This document shows, piece by piece, positions 57,443 to 64,000 of a DNA stretch of 64,000 nt. Within the stretch, counting starts at the first letter, position 1, and each line of letters opens with the position of its first letter. The translations under genes and the position numbers were made by a program. The notes under the pieces are model-generated. The model was not told where the DNA came from. It saw nothing but the letters and a program-made list of their open reading frames with translations, and made no database searches. The stretch covers positions 6,436,346 to 6,500,345 of the forward strand of contig NZ_CP011567.1 of NCBI RefSeq assembly GCF_001655615.1, read 5' to 3'. This DNA is from Pseudomonas sp. GR 6-02. Lineage in GTDB: Bacteria; Pseudomonadota; Gammaproteobacteria; Pseudomonadales; Pseudomonadaceae.

Positions 57443-59337
57443 GCGCTTTGCTCCAACTGACGGCCCGCGCCGCGTTTTTTCAAATGAATCATCAACAGCG
57501 AAATCGCCGCTGGGGTCACGCCCGGAATACGCGACGCCTGGCCCAAAGTCTCTGGACGGGTCGCACCGAGCTTGCTCTGGATCTCCTTGGAGAGACCGGA
57601 GATGTTCGTGTAATCGATATCCACAGGCAGTTTGGTGTCTTCGCTGGCCCGCAGGCGTGCGATTTCATCCTGTTGACGGTCGATGTAACCGGCGTATTTG
57701 GTCTTGATTTCGACCTGTTCGGCGACCTGTGGATCTTCTGCGCCCCCGCCAGTCACGGCGATCAGACCAGCGTAGTCGATTTCCGGACGGCTCAGCAGGT
57801 TGAGCAAATTGTATTCGTGGGTCAGCGGCGTGCCGAACTTCTCGGCAATCGCATCGCCCTGCTCGGTGCCCGGGCGAACCCAGGTACTTTTCAGGCGTTG
57901 TTCTTCCAGATCGATGCTTTCGCGTTTTTTGCAGAAAGCCGCCCAACGCGCGTCATCCACCAGACCCAGTTCGCGACCTTTTTCGGTCAGGCGCAGGTCG
58001 GCGTTGTCTTCGCGCAGAATCAAGCGGTATTCGGCGCGGGATGTGAACATCCGATACGGTTCCTGGGTACCGAGGGTAATCAGGTCGTCAACCAAAACGC
58101 CGATGTACGCTTCATCACGACGCGGGCACCAGGCATCTTTGCCCTGGGCTCGCAGTGCGGCGTTGGCTCCAGCCAGCAAACCCTGGGCGCCGGCTTCTTC
58201 GTAACCGGTGGTGCCGTTGATTTGCCCGGCGAAGAACAGACCGGCGATCACTTTGGTTTCCAGGCTGTACTTCAGGTCACGCGGGTCGAAGTAGTCGTAC
58301 TCGATGGCGTAGCCCGGACGCACGATGTGCGCGTTTTCCATGCCGCGGATCGATTGCACGATCTGCAATTGCACGTCGAACGGCAAGGATGTGGATATCC
58401 CGTTCGGGTACAGCTCGTGAGTGGTCAACCCTTCCGGTTCGATGAAGACCTGGTGGCTTTCCTTGTCGGCAAAGCGGTGGATCTTGTCTTCGATCGATGG
58501 GCAATAACGTGGGCCGATGCCTTCGATCAACCCGGCATCGGAATACATCGGCGAACGGTCGAGGTTGGCGGCAATGATTTCGTGGGTCCGGGCGTTGGTG
58601 TGGGTGATCCAGCAACTGACCTGTTTCGGGTGCTGTTCTTTGGAGCCCATGAACGACATGACCGGGATCGGCGTATCACCGGCTTGCTCGGTCATGACCG
58701 AGAAATCCACAGACCGACCGTCGATACGCGGCGGAGTACCGGTTTTCAGGCGACCGACACGCAATGGCAGTTCACGCAGACGACGTGCCAAAGCAATCGA
58801 AGGCGGATCACCGGCGCGACCGCCGGAATAATTCTGCATGCCGATGTGGATAAGTCCACCGAGGAAGGTGCCCGTCGTCAGCACCACGGAGTCGGCGAAG
58901 AAACGCAGGCCCATTTGCGTGACAACGCCGCGCACTTGTTCCTGTTCGACGATCAGGTCGTCCGCGGCCTGTTGAAATATCCACAGGTTCGGCTGGTTTT
59001 CCAAAGCTTCGCGGACAGCGGCCTTGTACAGAACCCGATCTGCCTGGGCGCGAGTTGCACGCACGGCCGGGCCTTTGCGGCTGTTCAATACGCGAAATTG
59101 AATACCACCTTTATCGGTAGCCATGGCCATCGCGCCGCCCAGGGCATCGATTTCCTTGACCAGATGGCTTTTACCGATCCCACCAATGGCGGGATTGCAG
59201 CTCATGGCACCGAGGGTTTCCACGTTATGCGTCAGCAACAGGGTTTTTGCCCCCATACGTGCTGATGCAAGTGCTGCCTCGGTACCGGCATGACCGCCGC
59301 CGATGACGATCACTTCAAAACGGGAAGGGAAATCCAC
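57439..59337 (-). CDS. mnmG: tRNA uridine-5-carboxymethylaminomethyl modification enzyme MnmG (GidA)
   Basis: 632 residues from GTG 59337; GTG 59340 directly before it is also possible, but the spacing from GAGG favours 59337. FAD-binding [35 protein letters not shown], and [14 protein letters not shown]. Works with MnmE to add cmnm5 to the wobble uridine of several tRNAs. It precedes rsmG with overlapping codons. Confidence 0.97.
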   Translation of the reverse strand: MDFPSRFEVIVIGGGHAGTEAALASARMGAKTLLLTHNVETLGAMSCNPAIGGIGKSHLVKEIDALGGAMAMATDKGGIQFRVLNSRKGPAVRATRAQADRVLYKAAVREALENQPNLWIFQQAADDLIVEQEQVRGVVTQMGLRFFADSVVLTTGTFLGGLIHIGMQNYSGGRAGDPPSIALARRLRELPLRVGRLKTGTPPRIDGRSVDFSVMTEQAGDTPIPVMSFMGSKEQHPKQVSCWITHTNARTHEIIAANLDRSPMYSDAGLIEGIGPRYCPSIEDKIHRFADKESHQVFIEPEGLTTHELYPNGISTSLPFDVQLQIVQSIRGMENAHIVRPGYAIEYDYFDPRDLKYSLETKVIAGLFFAGQINGTTGYEEAGAQGLLAGANAALRAQGKDAWCPRRDEAYIGVLVDDLITLGTQEPYRMFTSRAEYRLILREDNADLRLTEKGRELGLVDDARWAAFCKKRESIDLEEQRLKSTWVRPGTEQGDAIAEKFGTPLTHEYNLLNLLSRPEIDYAGLIAVTGGGAEDPQVAEQVEIKTKYAGYIDRQQDEIARLRASEDTKLPVDIDYTNISGLSKEIQSKLGATRPETLGQASRIPGVTPAAISLLMIHLKKRGAGRQLEQSA

Positions 59338-59792
59338 CACGCACCTCGTGCCTGCTTTAGTCAGGTAATCCGGAATAGTTTGAGCTCAGGTTCTTGGACC
59401 TGGTCGGCAAGTATAGGGACTTCGCCCTTCCTAAAGAACCCTTTGCACAAAATTTAACCAGCTGTGGAGAAGTCGGGGTTATAGAAATTAAAAAGAGAGA
59501 AATTTATTAAATCTTTGTTTTTATGTTTATTTCTACTGACCAACCTTTCTGTGGATAGATTCATACAGGCCTTTATTTTCAATGTGTACAGAGATTCAAA
59601 ACCCTGTGGTCATGTGCCGAGGAGGCCCTTGGATAACCGGTGTAAGCCTGTGGATGAAAGGGGCTGTTATCCACAGAGGCGGTTATCTTCAGTTTTGAGG
59701 CCTTGTTATCAACTGCCCTTAGCGACAGTTATTCACAGGGCTTAATCCACAGAAAAGGGCTGACCGAGCAAATCCCGGGCACGGAAAATCTG

Positions 59793-59816
59793 CCCGAACA
59801 GAAAAATCTGCTCGGG
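59793..59816 (-). terminator. Second hairpin downstream of mnmE
   Basis: CCCGAACAGA and TCTGCTCGGG pair with one mismatch around AAAA. On the minus strand the loop is TTTT, and it follows the stronger hairpin at 59846. Confidence 0.55.
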
Positions 59817-59845
59817 AGCGGAGGGCTATTTCAGAAGAAGAGGGG

Positions 59846-59870
59846 CAGACAGGCCAGAACGGCCTGTCTG
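59846..59870 (-). terminator. Terminator of mnmE
   Basis: CAGACAGGCC / GGCCTGTCTG, a perfect 10-bp stem with a 5-base loop, 18 bases after the mnmE stop. On the minus strand CCCCTCTTCTTCTG follows. Confidence 0.8.
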
Positions 59871-59887
59871 TGGGTAACGCAGAAGGA

Positions 59888-61258
59888 CTATTTACCGATG
59901 CAGAAGCTGGAAAAGATCCTGCCCAGCAGATCATCGGAGCTGAATGCCCCGGTGATCTCGCCCAAAGACTGCTGGGCTTGCCGCAAATCTTCGGCCAGCA
60001 GTTCACCGGCACCCGCTAACGTCAGCTGTGCGCGGCCGTGTTCGAGGGACGCACTCGCATGGCGCAGTGCCTCCAGGTGACGCCTGCGAGCACTGAAGCT
60101 GCTTTCAGAGGTCTGCTCGTAACCCATGCAGGCCTTGAGATGCTCGCGCAACAACTCCAGGCCTTCGCCGGCGGACCTGGCACTGAGGCTGATCGTGACG
60201 TGGCCATCGTTACTGACTTCCAGGGCAATTGCTTCGCCCGTCAGGTCTGCCTTGTTACGAATCAGCGTCACTTTTGCCGGATCCGGGCGGGTTTCGAGGA
60301 ATTCAGGCCACAAGGCAAATGGATCAATGGCCTCGGGAGCCGTGGCATCGACCACCAGCAATACCCGATCCGCCTCGCCGATGGCTTTCAATGCCCGTTC
60401 GACGCCGATTTTCTCGACCTGATCGTCGGTATCCCGCAGCCCGGCAGTGTCGACCACATGCAACGGCATGCCATCGATGTGGATATGTTCGCGAAGAATG
60501 TCCCGGGTCGTGCCGGCAATCTCGGTCACGATCGCGGCTTCACGTCCGGCCAGGGCATTCAGAAGGCTGGACTTGCCGGCATTCGGCCGACCGGCGATGA
60601 CTACCGTCATGCCGTCACGCAGCAAGGCCCCCTGCCCGGCTTCCCGAAGCACTGTGGATAATTCGTCGCGCACTTTGTCCAGCATGCTCAGCACGTGGCC
60701 ATCGGCGAGGAAGTCGATTTCTTCTTCGGGGAAGTCGATAGCCGCTTCGACGTAAATGCGCAGGCCTATCAATTGCTCGGTTAGGTTATGCACACGCTGG
60801 GAAAACGCCCCTTGCAACGAACGCAGGGCATTTCGTGCTGCCTGTGCAGAACTCGCCTCGATCAGGTCGGCAATGGCTTCGGCCTGAGCCAGATCAAGCT
60901 TGTCATTGAGGAAGGCGCGCTCGCTGAATTCACCCGGTCGGGCCAGACGGCAGCCCAGTTCAAGGCAGCGTTTGAGCAACATATCCAGGACGATTGGTCC
61001 GCCGTGGCCCTGCAGCTCCAGCACATCTTCGCCGGTGAACGAATTCGGTCCCGGGAAATACAGTGCGATGCCTTCGTCCAGCACCTCTTCGTTTTCACTG
61101 AGGAACGGGCCGTAATGGGCGAACCGCGGTTTCAGCTCGCGGCCGCTGATGGCTTTGGCCGCCACACTCGCCAGCGGCCCGGAAATACGGACGATGCCCA
61201 CACCGCCGCGACCTTGAGCGGTGGCAACGGCAGCGATGGTTTCACGAGGAACGCTCAT
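59888..61258 (-). CDS. mnmE: tRNA modification GTPase MnmE (TrmE)
   Basis: 456 residues from ATG 61258 ([19 protein letters not shown]). N-terminal formyl-THF-binding domain, then a helical domain with inserted G domain: P loop [35 protein letters not shown], and the C-terminal CIGK whose Cys is catalytic. Partner of MnmG. An exact DnaA box is at 60653-60661. Confidence 0.97.
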   Translation of the reverse strand: MSVPRETIAAVATAQGRGGVGIVRISGPLASVAAKAISGRELKPRFAHYGPFLSENEEVLDEGIALYFPGPNSFTGEDVLELQGHGGPIVLDMLLKRCLELGCRLARPGEFSERAFLNDKLDLAQAEAIADLIEASSAQAARNALRSLQGAFSQRVHNLTEQLIGLRIYVEAAIDFPEEEIDFLADGHVLSMLDKVRDELSTVLREAGQGALLRDGMTVVIAGRPNAGKSSLLNALAGREAAIVTEIAGTTRDILREHIHIDGMPLHVVDTAGLRDTDDQVEKIGVERALKAIGEADRVLLVVDATAPEAIDPFALWPEFLETRPDPAKVTLIRNKADLTGEAIALEVSNDGHVTISLSARSAGEGLELLREHLKACMGYEQTSESSFSARRRHLEALRHASASLEHGRAQLTLAGAGELLAEDLRQAQQSLGEITGAFSSDDLLGRIFSSFCIGK

Positions 61259-61290
61259 AAACCGGTATCCAGACAAAAGTGACAGATAGC

Positions 61291-61315
61291 AAAACGCCCC
61301 ACTAGGGGGCGTTTT
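61291..61315. terminator. Terminator between yidC and mnmE
   Basis: AAAACGCCCC / GGGGCGTTTT, a perfect 10-bp stem with loop ACTAG, 22 bases past the yidC stop on the minus strand. An exact DnaA box (TTATCCACA, 61322-61330) sits between it and yidC. Confidence 0.9.
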
Positions 61316-61337
61316 GAGTGGTTATCCACAGTGTAAA

Positions 61338-63023
61338 TCAGGCAGCTGCTTTGGTAGCCGCTTCGATCTTACGAGTGATGTACCACTGTTGGGCGATCGA
61401 CAGGCAGTTGTTCACTACCCAGTACAGTACCAGACCGGCCGGGAACCACAGGAAGAAGAAGGTGAAGATGATTGGCATCAGCTTCATCACCTTGGCCTGC
61501 ATTGGATCCGGAGGCGTCGGGTTCAACTGCTGCTGGATGAACATGGTTGCGCCCATGATGATCGGCAGAATGAAGAACGGATCCTTGATCGACAGGTCAG
61601 TAATCCACAGCATGAATGGCGCCTGGCGCATTTCCACGCTTTCCAGCAGAACCCAGTACAGCGAAAGGAAAACCGGCATCTGCACCAGGATTGGCAAGCA
61701 GCCACCCAGTGGATTGATCTTCTCTTTCTTGTACAGCTCCATCATGGCTTGCGACATTTTCTGCCGGTCTTCGCCATGTTGCTCTTTCAGCGCGGCCAGT
61801 TTCGGTGCCACTGCACGCATGCGCGCCATGGATTTGTAGCTGGCGGCCGACAGCGGGAAGAAAATCCCCTTGATCAGCATGGTCAGGAAGATGATCGAGA
61901 AGCCCCAGTTACCAACCAGTGCGTGGATATGTTGCAGCAACCAGAAGATTGGCTGGGCAATGAACCACAGAATGCCGTAGTCGACGGTCAGTTCCAGACC
62001 TGGGGATAACTGTTTCAGCACAGCCTGGCTTTTTGGACCTGCGTACAGAACGGCGCTGGTTTCAACTTTGGCACCTGGCGCAGCAGTCAGCGAAGGACCG
62101 GTGTAGCCGATGATGTAGTTGCCTTTGCTGTCTTTACGGGTCTGGACGACGTTGTTTTCGCCCTTGGCCGGAATCCATGCGGTCACGAAATAGTGCTGCA
62201 ACCAGGCAACCCAGCCACCGCTGACGGTTTCTTTCAGCTGAGCCTTGTCCATGTCCTTCATCGACACTTTCTTGTACGGCTCGTTACTTGTCCACAGGGC
62301 GGCGCCCAGGTAAGTCGCGGTGCCGGTGGCAGTGCTGGAAGAAGGATCGGAACTGGCGTCACGCTTCAGTTGCGCGAACATTGCACCGGACCAGGGCTGA
62401 GCGCTCTGGTTGTCGATCAGGTAGGAAACGGTTACGTCATACAGGCCACGTTTCAGGGTGAAACGCTTGATGTAGTTGACGCCGTCCTTGCTGAACTTCA
62501 GGTCCACGACCAATTGGTCCTGACCGTCAGCCAGTTGATAAATCTTCTTCTCGGAGGAGTAAACCGGACGACCGGCAGGACTTGCGTCCGGACCGTTGGT
62601 GCCGATCAGGCCGCTCTGAGCCAGATAAGTCCGCTCGTTGCCGTTATCGAACAACTGGAATGGAATTTCCGGATGGTCCTGGCGACGTGGATACAGCGGC
62701 AGCGTCAACTGGGCAACATCGCCACCTTGTGGATCGATGGCCAGGTTGAGCACATCCGTTTTGATCTGGATGAGGTCTTTGCTTGCAGCCACTGGCGTTT
62801 CAGCAGGTGCAGTTGCACTGGTATCGCTTGCGGCGCGCGGGATGTCGTCACTGGCGGAAGCATTATTGCCAGTCGCCGTATCCGGTAGACCCGGTGCGGT
62901 AGTACTGGAAGCAACATTCTGAGTCGGCAGGGCAGCCTGGCCATAGTCCTGGTTCCATTTAAGAACCATAACGTAGGACACGATTGCCAGGGCGACGATC
63001 AGGATCGTGCGTTTGATATCCAT
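61338..63023 (-). CDS. yidC: Membrane protein insertase YidC
   Basis: 561 residues. First helix (RTILIVALAIVSYVMVLKW), a large periplasmic domain of the Gram-negative type, then the insertase helices (GNWGFSIIFLTMLIKGIFFPLSAASYKSMARMRAV; PLGGCLPILVQMPVFLSLYWVLLES). Inserts Sec-dependent and Sec-independent inner membrane proteins, including atpE and atpB products from this window. Two bases after the yidD stop. Confidence 0.98.
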   Translation of the reverse strand: MDIKRTILIVALAIVSYVMVLKWNQDYGQAALPTQNVASSTTAPGLPDTATGNNASASDDIPRAASDTSATAPAETPVAASKDLIQIKTDVLNLAIDPQGGDVAQLTLPLYPRRQDHPEIPFQLFDNGNERTYLAQSGLIGTNGPDASPAGRPVYSSEKKIYQLADGQDQLVVDLKFSKDGVNYIKRFTLKRGLYDVTVSYLIDNQSAQPWSGAMFAQLKRDASSDPSSSTATGTATYLGAALWTSNEPYKKVSMKDMDKAQLKETVSGGWVAWLQHYFVTAWIPAKGENNVVQTRKDSKGNYIIGYTGPSLTAAPGAKVETSAVLYAGPKSQAVLKQLSPGLELTVDYGILWFIAQPIFWLLQHIHALVGNWGFSIIFLTMLIKGIFFPLSAASYKSMARMRAVAPKLAALKEQHGEDRQKMSQAMMELYKKEKINPLGGCLPILVQMPVFLSLYWVLLESVEMRQAPFMLWITDLSIKDPFFILPIIMGATMFIQQQLNPTPPDPMQAKVMKLMPIIFTFFFLWFPAGLVLYWVVNNCLSIAQQWYITRKIEAATKAAA

Positions 63024-63025
63024 GA

Positions 63026-63271
63026 TTACTCGGCCATCGAAGAAGAACGGGAGGTAGGGATAGGTGGAACCGGGTCATAACCACCGGGATTCCACGGATG
63101 ACAGCGACCTAAACGACGAAAGGTCAGCCAGCCACCGCGCAGAAGGCCATGATTTTCTATGGCTTCTAACGCGTAGCAGGAACAACTGGGGTAGAAACGA
63201 CAGTGATTGGCCATCAGGGGACTAATGGCATAGCGATAAAACTGGATCGGAACGAGTGCCAGTTTACGCAT
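63026..63271 (-). CDS. yidD: Membrane insertion efficiency factor YidD
   Basis: 81 residues; [34 protein letters not shown] is the family signature with three conserved Cys, and [15 protein letters not shown] [13 protein letters not shown] ends the domain. Starts at ATG 63271, overlapping the rnpA stop by 8 bases. Supports YidC. Confidence 0.95.
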   Translation of the reverse strand: MRKLALVPIQFYRYAISPLMANHCRFYPSCSCYALEAIENHGLLRGGWLTFRRLGRCHPWNPGGYDPVPPIPTSRSSSMAE

Positions 63272-63665
63272 CGGGACTGTCTACCCCTACAGTTTCGGCT
63301 TTGACTGCTGGTACCGGCTTGCTGCGTGCCAGACGTTTCCAGAGTTTGCCGAAATGCTGAATCAATTCGGGGTTTTCTACGTCACCCAAACCTTTGCGCG
63401 CGACGATAACAATGTCCCAACCGACCAGTGAATCCTGGTTCAGGCGAAACGATTCGCGCATCAGACGTTTGAGGCGATTGCGCTCGACGGAGAGCTTTAC
63501 GCTCTTTTTCCCGATAACCAGCCCGAGACGGGGGTGATCAAGATCGTTATTGCGCGCAAGGAGCAGGAGATTTTTCCCCGGAACCTTGCCGGTAGGGGAG
63601 TCAAAGACTGCCTTGAAATGCCGGGGAGTAAGCAGACGCTTATCCCGACTGAAGTCCTGACTCAC
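63264..63665 (-). CDS. rnpA: Ribonuclease P protein component
   Basis: 133 residues from GTG 63665 (start reads [17 protein letters not shown]); the frame is open further upstream into rpmH, but relatives begin here and no ATG fits. The RNR motif [16 protein letters not shown] binds RNase P RNA. 16 bases after the rpmH stop. Confidence 0.94.
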   Translation of the reverse strand: MSQDFSRDKRLLTPRHFKAVFDSPTGKVPGKNLLLLARNNDLDHPRLGLVIGKKSVKLSVERNRLKRLMRESFRLNQDSLVGWDIVIVARKGLGDVENPELIQHFGKLWKRLARSKPVPAVKAETVGVDSPDA

Positions 63666-63681
63666 CTCCAGTGCCGGATTA

Positions 63682-63816
63682 TCAAACTGCCAGACGCGCA
63701 CGACCTTTGGCGCGACGACGCGACAGGACGGCACGACCGTTCTTGGTAGCCATGCGAGCACGGAAACCGTGGGTACGAGCGCGTTTGATAGTGCTTGGTT
63801 GGAAAGTACGTTTCAT
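63682..63816 (-). CDS. rpmH: 50S ribosomal protein L34
   Basis: 44 residues from ATG 63816: [20 protein letters not shown], continuing [10 protein letters not shown] and ending KGRARLAV. Very basic, of normal length. It heads rpmH-rnpA-yidD-yidC and marks the edge of the origin region, since oriC and dnaA lie next to rpmH in pseudomonads. Confidence 0.97.
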   Translation of the reverse strand: MKRTFQPSTIKRARTHGFRARMATKNGRAVLSRRRAKGRARLAV

Positions 63817-64000
63817 TGTCGTGTTACCTGGTTCGTCCACAACGGGCCGGAATGGCCCCCGTTTTAAGAGACCGGGGATTCTAGAGAAAGCAAGCCTCTA
63901 GGTCAATTTCCAACCAACGTTTCCTTATAAATAGATCTCCAGAGGATTTGCTCGTCCGCAGGTCGTTCGCTAGATATAGAAATAAAGAAGGGAATTATTT
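63817..64000. other. rpmH upstream region at the edge of oriC
   Basis: Contains the rpmH promoter (minus strand) and turns AT-rich at its right end (AGAAATAAAGAAGGGAATTATTT). No exact DnaA box is visible in these 184 bases. The known origin between rpmH and dnaA should start here or just beyond. Confidence 0.55.

Larger units (their letters stand above)
59341..59887. other. Non-coding region with an AT-rich tract and DnaA-box-like sites
   Basis: 547 bases between mnmG and mnmE with no credible gene. It has an AT-rich tract (about 59478-59540) and several DnaA-box-like 9-mers: TGTGGAGAA (59463), TGTGGATAG (59550), TGTGGATGA (59649), the exact TTATCCACA (59667-59675), TTATTCACA (59729-59737) and TAATCCACA (59743). 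The mnmG promoter is in its left part; the mnmE terminators are at its right end. Confidence 0.7.

Noticed and set aside
57448..59265. 605-codon open frame antisense to mnmG
   Set aside because: Shadow of mnmG; no ribosome site or recognised domain.

Overview
The window reads as about 64 kb of a Pseudomonas chromosome of the fluorescens group, lying immediately to one side of the replication origin. The right end carries the conserved origin-flanking order rpmH-rnpA-yidD-yidC-mnmE-mnmG-rsmG-parA-parB-atpIBEFHAGDC-glmU-glmR-glmS, all on the minus strand. Start-codon habits, REP sequences of the GTGGGAGCGAGC type and the gene content fit that group. The origin itself (between rpmH and dnaA) should begin at or just past base 64000. 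I see no tRNA, rRNA, CRISPR, prophage or insertion sequence.

Layout. 1-9.7 kb: end of a membrane PAS signalling gene, uvrD, small housekeeping and unknown genes, a CPA2 cation/proton antiporter broken by a one-base deletion, an acyl-CoA thioesterase and pdxY. 9.7-21 kb: a zinc-starvation island. Two perfect 15-bp Zur-type palindromes (13024-13038 and 14742-14756) sit between divergent transcripts. They control zigA (COG0523 metallochaperone)-DUF1826 in one direction, a zinc-type amidase in another, and a long operon folE2-metal ABC transporter-gamma carbonic [22 protein letters not shown] gene. These enzymes look like low-zinc stand-ins. The last gene is a threonyl-tRNA synthetase paralogue that has lost its whole catalytic core and its editing metal ligands while staying in frame. 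21-26 kb: DUF3617, cardiolipin synthase, cyclopropane synthase and a bufferin RiPP operon (cysteine-rich BufA-like precursor, DUF692 enzyme BufB, DUF2063 partner BufC). 26.4-32.4 kb: an operon of three SPFH (HflK/HflC-like) membrane proteins and a P-type ATPase of the HmtA type, headed by a third, weaker Zur-like palindrome. One of the SPFH proteins starts with 19 histidines in 33 residues. 32.6-43.5 kb: lpd, Lrp regulator/LysE exporter pair, an uncharacterised TPR/DUF3142 operon, REP-rich DNA, a three-domain flavin/iron-sulphur oxidoreductase, a GST and a LysR regulator. 43.5-64 kb: glmS (with an empty attTn7 site), glmR, glmU, the ATP synthase operon, parAB, tRNA-modification genes and the membrane insertase block.

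System-level picture. The centre of the window appears devoted to metal homeostasis: zinc uptake (ABC transporter, HmtA-like ATPase), zinc allocation (two COG0523 GTPases), zinc-sparing isoenzymes, and a peptide metallophore system probably aimed at copper. Origin biology is written over the genes as well: two exact parS sites lie inside coding sequence (folE2 and an SPFH gene), exact DnaA boxes (TTATCCACA) become much denser toward the origin, and the 547-bp gap between mnmE and mnmG has an AT-rich tract beside several DnaA-box-like sites, which resembles a small origin.
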